Assembly (NCBI GenBank): GCA_963840975.1
Contig: CAWJBC010000013.1
Location: 1 to 64,000 of the forward strand
Origin: JAADJA01 sp963840975
GTDB taxonomy: Bacteria > Bacteroidota > Bacteroidia > Bacteroidales > JAADJA01
Reading direction: 5' to 3'
DNA: 64,000 bases
Shown: in pieces, positions 1-6,994 of the stretch
How the letters are laid out: each line of letters begins with the position of its first letter
Position numbering within the stretch: position 1 is the first letter of the stretch
Made by a program: the position numbers and the translations under genes
Notes under the pieces: model-generated
Databases searched by the model: none
What the model was told of the DNA's origin: nothing
Seen by the model: only the letters and a program-made list of their open reading frames with translations

Positions 1-2
1 AC

Positions 3-1100
3 AAGAAAAAGAACATGCTTCAGCGGATGGATTCCATCACCAACTGGAAGCTCGAGCGGGGCCGCTCCACTTTAATGCCTTTCATAGCCCCGTCCTATAC
101 ACCGGAAACATCTGTGATGCTTACGCTGGGAGGTTTATATACATTTAAGATCAGTCCTGATAATAAATTATTGTCCCGGTCGTCAGTGCCTTTTTCCATT
201 GGGTACAGCACCAACGGATCATTGCTCATCAGCATCAAAGCCAATATTTACGGGCTGAGCGACAAGCTTCGGTTTACAGGCGAATACTGGAACAAAAACA
301 TGCCCGATAATTACTGGGGTGTGGGTTATGAAAAGGGTCGCTATAACCCTCAGTCGGATTCCACAACAGCGTATCACCGGAACTGGCAGCAATTTAAATT
401 CAAAGTCGCCTATAAAGTTGCTGGTAATTTTTATATTGGCGTTAATTACGATTATAACAGTACAGTGGCATCCGAAGTGAATGAAGTGATGGCAGCCGAT
501 TCGAACTACCTGCTTCACGGACCTGATGTTTTTAATTCAGGGTTTGGGTTAGTGTGGCGATACGACAGCCGCGACTTTCCGGAAAACGCTTACAAAGGAA
601 TGTTGATTGAACTGGCGGGCACCGGTTACGGAAAGCATACCAGCAGCAACAACATTTTCCAGGTATATGAGCTGGATTACAGGCAGTACCAGGAAATCAT
701 CAGAAAAGGCAGCACCCTTGCATGGCAGATAAAAACCAGGTTAAGCTATGGCGATGTCCCCTGGACCGACCTTTCGATGATCGGGACACCTTTTGATTTG
801 AGGGGCTACACCTGGGGCCAGTACAGGGATTATTCCGCCCTGTTTATACTATCTGAATATAGGTATATGCTTCCTCGAAAAAAGCCCAATGGAAGGGGCG
901 ATATGTACGGGCCATTTGGTTTTGTGTTATGGGGTGGTACCGGATCGGTAAGCGAGGATTATGGTGATTTTAGCTATTGGATTCCCAACGGAGGCGTCGG
1001 GCTTCGTTTTGAGATACAGAAAAGAATGAATCTCAGGATTGATTATGGCATGGGCGTCAATTCAAATGCCTTTTATATCAGTTTTAATGAGGCATTTTAG
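3..1100 (+). CDS. BamA/TamA-like surface antigen (D15) outer-membrane barrel, 5' partial
   Basis: The open frame runs without a stop from the left window edge, so the ATG at 15 is probably internal and the N-terminal part lies outside the window. The visible 360 residues are aromatic-rich amphipathic strands typical of a 16-strand Omp85-type barrel. Near residue 250 there is an RGY motif (LRGYTWGQYRDY) resembling the conserved (V/I)RG(F/Y) lid-lock motif of the family, and the C-terminal strand ends in a phenylalanine (SFNEAF), as outer-membrane barrels do. Family knowledge suggests an outer-membrane insertase or a Bacteroidetes surface-antigen variant without full POTRA domains; which one cannot be decided from the fragment. 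Confidence 0.75.
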   Translation, partial: KKKNMLQRMDSITNWKLERGRSTLMPFIAPSYTPETSVMLTLGGLYTFKISPDNKLLSRSSVPFSIGYSTNGSLLISIKANIYGLSDKLRFTGEYWNKNMPDNYWGVGYEKGRYNPQSDSTTAYHRNWQQFKFKVAYKVAGNFYIGVNYDYNSTVASEVNEVMAADSNYLLHGPDVFNSGFGLVWRYDSRDFPENAYKGMLIELAGTGYGKHTSSNNIFQVYELDYRQYQEIIRKGSTLAWQIKTRLSYGDVPWTDLSMIGTPFDLRGYTWGQYRDYSALFILSEYRYMLPRKKPNGRGDMYGPFGFVLWGGTGSVSEDYGDFSYWIPNGGVGLRFEIQKRMNLRIDYGMGVNSNAFYISFNEAF

Positions 1101-1232
1101 TTCAATTAATACTTAGTAGTAAGTATTATTGTTTTTATTTTTCAATGTTTAAGATGTTGGGCATTTTAATTATTATTTTTGCCCACGATTAAAGATCATA
1201 CTTATAAAAATATTATTTTAAAAGAAATCAAT

Positions 1233-1892
1233 ATGAAAAAAGCATTTATCAAATTTGCATTTGTTGCAGGTATTGCAGTTGCAATGACAGCCTGTTATCC
1301 GGGCGGTCTTGAAACCACCTCCGATACGGATCTCGTGTATACCAATTATGCTCCTGAATATAATTTTGCTGGAGTAAAAACTTACCATGTCGCCGATTCC
1401 ATTCAGCACATCGTTGACGAAGGTGATGACATTAACTATTCGTACGATAATCTAATTATAAGTGAAATTAAATCCAATCTTGATGCTCTTGGCTGGACTG
1501 AGTTCGATTCAACTCTTTTCCCTGAGCAAAATCCTGATATATCAGTTGTTACATCTATCCTTGTAACCACTACTTACAACATTTATACATATCCCTGGTA
1601 TCCTTATTGGGGTTGGGGATGGTATAAGAATTCCAAAAGCACCGATTATTACGATTATGGCTGGTATTATCCCTGGTACGGGACCACTTATGTTACTTCA
1701 TACACTACAGGTACAGTTGCTATGCTTATGTTTGATCCGAGCAAAGCGGATACAACAAATAAATTGATTAACCTTTCCTGGGCAGGAATACTGAATGGTT
1801 TAGCCGGATCAGGAGGTTCTGAAACCAAAACCAGGTTGTCGCAAGGTATTGACCAGGCGTTCGTACAATCTCCTTATTTAAAGGGCAACTAA
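1233..1892 (+). CDS. DUF4136 domain-containing lipoprotein
   Basis: I chose the ATG at 1233 because it begins MKKAFIKFAFVAGIAVAMTAC, a clean lipoprotein signal with the lipobox cysteine at residue 21; the longer frame from 1179 adds an implausible hydrophilic leader. The mature part carries the DUF4136 pattern: an early YxFAGVKTY strand, a helix with IxSEIKSNLDALGW, a V(V)TSI strand followed by a Tyr/Trp/Gly-rich segment (about residues 125-165), and a late strand reading LINLSWAGI. DUF4136 proteins are surface or periplasmic lipoproteins of unknown function in Bacteroidetes. It is followed by two outer-membrane barrel genes in the same direction. Confidence 0.8.
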   Translation: MKKAFIKFAFVAGIAVAMTACYPGGLETTSDTDLVYTNYAPEYNFAGVKTYHVADSIQHIVDEGDDINYSYDNLIISEIKSNLDALGWTEFDSTLFPEQNPDISVVTSILVTTTYNIYTYPWYPYWGWGWYKNSKSTDYYDYGWYYPWYGTTYVTSYTTGTVAMLMFDPSKADTTNKLINLSWAGILNGLAGSGGSETKTRLSQGIDQAFVQSPYLKGN

Positions 1893-1919
1893 TTTATTAA
1901 TCTGATAAAATTAAGTATT

Positions 1920-2507
1920 ATGAAATATTTTATAACCGTTATAGCAGTTGCATTATTGACCATAGCAGCACAATCACAGGGTTTATATACCCTGAATTAC
2001 ACCGTAGGTTTTGGAGCAGGCAAAACAGCCGATTTTATCGGCAGTCCCAGCTTCAGAGGATTAACCTTTGATGGACGGGGATTTATCTCTGACCAGTTTT
2101 CTGTAGGAGGATATTTTAACTGGCAAACATTTTACGATGAGCTTTCCGGAGCATCCTATACCGATGGCACAGCAACCCTTACCGGAAACCAATACAGGTA
2201 TATCAATGCTTTTCCAATGTTAGTACAGGCACATTATTATTTTGGCACCGACGAATATGCTCCCCGTGCTTATGCTGGAGCCGGATTAGGAACCTACAAA
2301 ATGATCCAGCGGGTTGACGCAGGTGTTTGGACAGTCGAAGAAAATCACTGGCATTTTGGTATGTCGCCCGAGGTTGGTCTGTTGTATCCGGTTGGAATGG
2401 GCTCCCAGCTCAATATTAACCTGAAATACCACTGGGTTCTTGGTACGGATGATACCATAGATTACTCCTGGTTCGGTTTGAGTGTGGGATTTGCATGGGG
2501 AGACTAA
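1920..2507 (+). CDS. Small outer-membrane beta-barrel protein
   Basis: This 195-residue protein has a signal peptide (MKYFITVIAVALLTIAAQSQG) and a mature part of alternating strands with many Gly, Tyr and Phe residues (for example YTVGFGAGKT, YAPRAYAGAGLG, YSWFGLSVGFAWGD). This matches eight-stranded OmpA/OmpX-like outer-membrane barrels (OMP_b-brl family). It lies 27 bases after the DUF4136 lipoprotein and shortly before another barrel gene, so the three may be cotranscribed. I see no catalytic motif; the exact role is unknown. Confidence 0.7.
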   Translation: MKYFITVIAVALLTIAAQSQGLYTLNYTVGFGAGKTADFIGSPSFRGLTFDGRGFISDQFSVGGYFNWQTFYDELSGASYTDGTATLTGNQYRYINAFPMLVQAHYYFGTDEYAPRAYAGAGLGTYKMIQRVDAGVWTVEENHWHFGMSPEVGLLYPVGMGSQLNINLKYHWVLGTDDTIDYSWFGLSVGFAWGD

Positions 2508-2558
2508 AGACAGTTCAAAGTTTAAGGTTCGATGTTTAAAGTTTTAAAAAAAGATAAA

Positions 2559-3230
2559 ATGAAAAAAATATTCAAAATTTCAGGATTGATGATTTTTGTT
2601 ATCCTCCTGACACATTCCTCATTAACAATAGGACAAGGTATGGTCGAAATTTCTCCCTTTGGCGGATATATGTTCGGCGGTAGTTTGAATTGTTATGAAG
2701 GAAAAATAAAAGTTGACAACAATGCTAATTACGGGGTTGCCGTAGATTTCAAAGTGGCAAAAGATACCCAGTTAGAATTGATGTGGACACAAATGAATAC
2801 TTCCGGGAGGTTTGAGCCTTATTACGGGTATTTGCAATATCAAGGCGAGTTTGACATGAACGTTGGTTACATTCAAATAGGAAGTGTCAGGGAATTTGAT
2901 ATGGACAATGTTAAGCCGTTTGGTGTTTTTTCACTTGGAACCACCTATTTTATCCCAAAGGATGTCACTTTTGACGATGATAGTTATTTTTCGCCGGGAA
3001 CTACTATTGATCCTGCATGGAAGTTCTCAATGATACTTGGTGGAGGTGCTAAAATTTGGTTATCCGACCGGGTTGGTATCAGGCTTCAGGGCAATCTGAT
3101 GCTGCCTATGTTTTGGAGCAGTACAGGATTTGCAATTGGAACCGGCGGAGGCGGATTTTATGTTGGGGGAGGTACCTCTATGGTTCAGGGCGACTTTACC
3201 GGCGGTTTGATTTTCGCGCTTGGTGATTAA
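2559..3230 (+). CDS. Outer-membrane beta-barrel protein
   Basis: The start at 2559 (MKKIFKISGLMIFVILL) gives a normal signal peptide; the upstream ATG at 2532 adds nine charged residues. The mature protein, beginning around GQGMVEISPFGGYMFGG, is built of short amphipathic strands separated by acidic turns, and the last third is extremely glycine-rich (GTGGGGFYVGGGTSM). This is the pattern of a porin-family barrel with eight to ten strands. It shares the strand style of the preceding gene but is not an obvious copy. A rho-independent terminator follows 21 bases after the stop. Function is unknown. Confidence 0.68.
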   Translation: MKKIFKISGLMIFVILLTHSSLTIGQGMVEISPFGGYMFGGSLNCYEGKIKVDNNANYGVAVDFKVAKDTQLELMWTQMNTSGRFEPYYGYLQYQGEFDMNVGYIQIGSVREFDMDNVKPFGVFSLGTTYFIPKDVTFDDDSYFSPGTTIDPAWKFSMILGGGAKIWLSDRVGIRLQGNLMLPMFWSSTGFAIGTGGGGFYVGGGTSMVQGDFTGGLIFALGD

Positions 3231-3251
3231 GTTACCCAGAAAATTATAAAG

Positions 3252-3281
3252 AGCCTGCCCGGAAGAGCGGGCTTTTTTTTT
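3252..3281 (+). terminator. Rho-independent terminator
   Basis: A 7-bp stem AGCCTGC/GCGGGCT (one G-T wobble) with an 8-base loop is followed by nine T residues. It closes the 1.2-3.2 kb gene group on the plus strand. Confidence 0.8.
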
Positions 3282-3424
3282 ATACAAAATGTTCCTGAAT
3301 CTTAATCGAAAATTATAGATTCATCTGTGATTCGGGTTTTGCTTATCCCAACCGGCTTTCCAATTCGGACTAACCCGGAACAATATTTTGGCTGAACCAC
3401 AATCTGTAAATCCCTGTATCGTTT

Positions 3425-5239
3425 TCAATCAGGGATTTGGGAAACTTTTAGATTGTTTAGGATCAAAAAATCATTTTTATCGGAATTATTAACTTCATGA
3501 TCGAAATTTAAATCACTTGTTGTGTAACCCGATAACCCGGCTTCATTCATCCAGTTGGTAGTTCTGTCAGCTTCGTTAATTATGTTATTTCCATCAATGT
3601 CCCCTACTATCATGCCCCAGATATTAGGCACAATTTCTTTATGTCCGGAAAGATCACCATAAATCTGACCTGCGTTATTCGAGAAATCGTAAGTATATAA
3701 ATTATTTGACCCGGTTAAAGGATGGGCACTGATTATACCCAGATGATTTCGATGCCAGATAACTACAAACAATTGTTGAGTAATTGAATTGTTGAACAGG
3801 AGATTTGAGACTCCGTCCAACCCCACTACAGAACCATTCCTTAAAAGAAATGCCGCCTGTCGCCCTATGCGGGTCAGTGAAGTAGCTGAGGGAGCATCTG
3901 CGGCATCACGCAATTCAACCAAAACCCAATCCACAATATCACTGTTAGGGAGGTTGGCGACCATTTCAGTTCCATTATAATTCCATGGTGCTGAATTATA
4001 AGGTTGAGTTAAAGGTATTGAACCCGTAGTATTCAAGTCTGTTGTCATTTGTGCTCCCGAATATGGACCTTCCAAAAAGACATGAATTCCGAGATTGATA
4101 CCAGTTGAGTTATCACCCACTAAGTAAATAGTTCCGCTTGAGTAACCGGCGATATAGATATTACCATTTACATCTTCACCAAAGGTACTGAAATTGTTCC
4201 CTGTGAATTGCCCAAATTCTTCAACAACCCATGTCCCTTCCTCCTTATGGATTGTCCAAATCCTGTCCGAACAGTAATCCGCAAAAAAGTACTTGCCATA
4301 CATAGCAGGGAATTGAGAACCCCGGTAAACAAATCCACCTGTTATTGAACAGCCAAAACTGTGCGAATACTGATGGATTGGGAAGGTGTACGATCCGGCT
4401 CCGCCACATCCGCTGGTATTGTAGGGATTGTTCCCTTCATAGCATCTCCATCCATAGTTCTCACCTCCCGGACTTGATAGCGGTTGAAAATCAATTTCCT
4501 CATAAGCATTCTGCCCCACGTCCCCTATCCATAAATCACCGGTGAAGCGATCAAAGCTGAATCGCCAGGGATTTCTTAGTCCCAACGCCCATATTTCGCT
4601 CAATGCTGAGGGGTTATTGTAATAAGGATTGGTTTCAGGGATAGCATAAGGGTTTCCCTGATCAACATCAATTCGCAAAATCTTTCCAAGATATTCCATC
4701 AAGTTTTGTGCTCGGTTGTCAGGGTCACCTCCTGCACCACCATCGCCAAGACCTATGTATAAATAACCATCAGGTCCAAAACACAAATCACCCCCATTGT
4801 GATTGGTAAAGGGCTGATATATTGTAAGTAATTTCTTTTCGCTTAAGGGGTCTGCTAAATCAGGATTTGACAGGCTAACAGAAAACCGCGAGATATGTGT
4901 GCTATCGCCAATTCCTGTATAATTCACATAAAAGAACCCGCTGTCAGGATATTGAGGATGAAATGCAAGCCCAAGCAAGCCCTGTTCATTACCAGAGGAA
5001 TTTACCCTGGCATCAATATCAAGAAATGGAACCGGGTTCGTCGTCCCAGCATTGTCAACAATATAAATAAATCCGGTCTTTCTTACAACAAACAAACGGC
5101 TATCTCCGGCATTGGTAATGCAAACAGGATCATCAAAACCGGAAGCAAAAGTTGTAAGACTGTTAATTGGTTGAGCCTGGGCTGTTGCTATTGTAAAGCA
5201 TGTGTATAAGCAAATGAGTAGTTTGTGAGTTGTTTTCAT
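3425..5239 (-). CDS. PQQ-dependent sugar dehydrogenase (GSDH)-type secreted protein with dockerin-like tail
   Basis: A signal peptide (MKTTHKLLICLYTCFTIATAQA) is followed by a six-bladed propeller of the glucose/sorbosone dehydrogenase family over about residues 25-375. Hallmarks are EQGLLGLAFHPQYP, HNGGDLCFGPDGYLYIGLGDGG and LGLRNPWRFSFD. Residues 380-540 form a Bacteroidetes-type beta module. The end carries two calcium-loop motifs (DIDGNNIINEAD and DLNFDHEVNNSD), like a type I dockerin repeat. The family oxidises sugars with PQQ in some members, while others are Hedgehog-interacting-protein-like. No PQQ genes are visible here, so the substrate is unknown. The protein is probably secreted or surface-attached. 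Confidence 0.82.
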   Translation of the reverse strand: MKTTHKLLICLYTCFTIATAQAQPINSLTTFASGFDDPVCITNAGDSRLFVVRKTGFIYIVDNAGTTNPVPFLDIDARVNSSGNEQGLLGLAFHPQYPDSGFFYVNYTGIGDSTHISRFSVSLSNPDLADPLSEKKLLTIYQPFTNHNGGDLCFGPDGYLYIGLGDGGAGGDPDNRAQNLMEYLGKILRIDVDQGNPYAIPETNPYYNNPSALSEIWALGLRNPWRFSFDRFTGDLWIGDVGQNAYEEIDFQPLSSPGGENYGWRCYEGNNPYNTSGCGGAGSYTFPIHQYSHSFGCSITGGFVYRGSQFPAMYGKYFFADYCSDRIWTIHKEEGTWVVEEFGQFTGNNFSTFGEDVNGNIYIAGYSSGTIYLVGDNSTGINLGIHVFLEGPYSGAQMTTDLNTTGSIPLTQPYNSAPWNYNGTEMVANLPNSDIVDWVLVELRDAADAPSATSLTRIGRQAAFLLRNGSVVGLDGVSNLLFNNSITQQLFVVIWHRNHLGIISAHPLTGSNNLYTYDFSNNAGQIYGDLSGHKEIVPNIWGMIVGDIDGNNIINEADRTTNWMNEAGLSGYTTSDLNFDHEVNNSDKNDFLILNNLKVSQIPD

Positions 5240-6070
5240 AGAACAAGAGTTTTAATCTCATATCAGTATTTATAGTAGTACATAAGTAACAACCTGGTAC
5301 ATAGGTTTGTTTAATTAAGAAAAGAAAGATTCATTTTAATATCCGTCAGAAATACAGCATCGCCTCTCCTGTCATAATACCTAAGTGAAACTTTCAAAAT
5401 AACTTCCCCGAAACTCTATCTGATATTTTGCATTTCAAATTAAAATCATTTGAAAAAAATTTAGAGCAATAAATGAATCTGTGTTAATAATGTCGTCCCT
5501 AACGGGACTTGATTACCTGCCGCTAACTTTTCTACCAATATTCCGTCCGCCAACTGGCGGACTATCCCGATAGGGATAACATATTGGTAGAAAGAAATAT
5601 AAAAAGTTGAACAAGTCCCGTCAGGGACGAAATAGTAATTATCCTGATGGCAGGAAGATTTGCTATCTTCAACTTTTGAATTAGGGAAGTTATTTTGGAA
5701 TCTTTACTAAGTGATTTTCAATGTGAAAATCCTTAAATTATTCCATGCCCAATTGAACAGGACAATGTAAATATTTGAAGGGTAACTATTCACCCTGTAA
5801 GGATATCGCCAGAAGCGAGACCCGCAGATTACGCGGATAAACGCAGAAAATAGTGACTGAAAAAGAAATTTATTTCTCAAATCATCGGGGAAAAAGTAAG
5901 CTATACTTGTAAATCGTAATACCGCTTTTATTTCTGAAAGGATATTCAGAAAAGTAAATACAAAAAAAAAGAGAGAAATCACTTCCTCTCTTAATTAAGG
6001 TAAAAAACTTATGCACTCAACCGTTTACGGTCAATCAACATACGTTTTAGGGCAAACCATTTTCAGGCTG
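5240..6070. other. Gene-free stretch with nested palindromes
   Basis: No convincing gene is present. A minus-strand open frame at 5707-5982 has no family signature and its middle is formed by the common intergenic sequence 'CGCAGATTACGCGGATAAACGCAG'-type noise, so I left it out. The stretch holds a strongly structured palindromic element (separate entry) and AT-rich spacer. It separates two minus-strand genes, so it should also contain the terminator of the cytochrome gene at 6071, which I could not identify. Confidence 0.5.
5494..5629. repeat. Nested palindromic (REP/MITE-like) element
   Basis: The outer arms CGTCCCTAACGGGACTTG (5494-5511) and CAAGTCCCGTCAGGGACG (5612-5629) are inverted copies with one mismatch, and each arm is itself a small palindrome. 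Inside lies a second pair around TTCTACCAATAT and ATATTGGTAGAA. The centre holds two further hairpins, GTCCGCCAACTGGCGGAC (5545-5562) and TATCCCGATAGGGATA (5563-5578). The whole 136-bp unit would fold into a long branched hairpin. It shares its GGTAG/CTACC arm design with the element at 19.46-19.72 kb. Confidence 0.75.
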
Positions 6071-6601
6071 TTACTGTTTTGCGGGATTTGGATGAGCAAT
6101 TTTCTTTAAACTCTCCTGATAATTGAACGGTTTGTAAAATGGATTTTCTTTGTTGTGACATTTTTCGCACAATTTCTGATCGGGTATGATCATACCATTT
6201 TTTATAGATAATGCCTGATCCTTCATAATTGTGTTGGTTTTATAGGCGCTGCCCGGACCATGACAAGATTCGCACGAAACACCTTCTGCAACTGTAATTC
6301 CTGCGTGAAGGCTTTCTTTAACGCTTCCGGCAGTTGAATGGCATTTTAAGCAACTGGGTTCTTTCGTTGGATCAGCGATATTGTGTTCCTTGGCATAAGC
6401 TAAAGACTTCTCATTACTCAATGATTTCATGGCGCTGGAATGCAATTCTTCTGTCCAAAGTTTATACTGTTGCCCGGTTGCAGGTTTATTATGGCAAATT
6501 TTACATTTTGCTGCTCCAACATACTGGAAATCCTGGGCAATAAGGATACTACCGGTAAAAAATACCAGACTTAGAATCAAAAATAATTGTTTGCTTTTCA
6601 T
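6071..6601 (-). CDS. Tetrahaem cytochrome c (cytochrome c554-like)
   Basis: This 176-residue periplasmic protein has a signal peptide (MKSKQLFLILSLVFFTGSILIAQ) and four haem c motifs: CKICH, CLKCH, CESCH and CEKCH. The opening FQYVGAAKCKICHNKPATGQQYKLW and the motif EGVSCESCHGPGS are typical of the cytochrome c554/c-prime family (Cytochrome_C554). Family members shuttle electrons in the periplasm. It is transcribed away from the 19-haem gene at 6995 and sits at the edge of the multiheme region, so a role as periplasmic carrier for that system is a reasonable inference. Its redox partner cannot be read from the sequence. Confidence 0.85.
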   Translation of the reverse strand: MKSKQLFLILSLVFFTGSILIAQDFQYVGAAKCKICHNKPATGQQYKLWTEELHSSAMKSLSNEKSLAYAKEHNIADPTKEPSCLKCHSTAGSVKESLHAGITVAEGVSCESCHGPGSAYKTNTIMKDQALSIKNGMIIPDQKLCEKCHNKENPFYKPFNYQESLKKIAHPNPAKQ

Positions 6602-6994
6602 ACTTTTTAAAATTTTAAGTTTAAATTATTTCTACTTTTATACACAAATACTAAAAAACAAAAATTGAAATTAACAACTAACATACCAGAGTTTCAAAAT
6701 CTTTATAGCTTTTAATTTTTCAATCACAGTGAAAATACTCTTAATTGTTATCATGCTGTAAAGATAAAAATAAATTCAACATTAGTTTTCCGTAAAATCC
6801 AATGCGCAACTACCGGTTTTCATCTATAAATACGCTTTTTAATTATTTTTAACAACCTCATTATGCTTATTTTTCAAAGCACAAAAATAAAAAGAAAAAC
6901 CAAGAAGTATTTTAGAACGTATATAAATTGATATGCAAATATATGAATTATTCATTATTTTGATAATTTCGGCAAGTTTAATTAATTTAGTGAA
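6602..6994. other. AT-rich divergent intergenic region
   Basis: This 393-bp region between two divergent cytochrome genes must hold both promoters. It is strongly AT-rich and has no open frame with coding character. The minus strand contains a TAnnTTTG match (TATTTTTG, 6882-6889), but without a well-placed -33 element. I see no clear dyad operator. Confidence 0.4.

Noticed and set aside
5707..5982. Minus-strand 91-residue open frame
   Set aside because: It has no family signature, its centre is a common dispersed intergenic word, and it has no promoter or start context.
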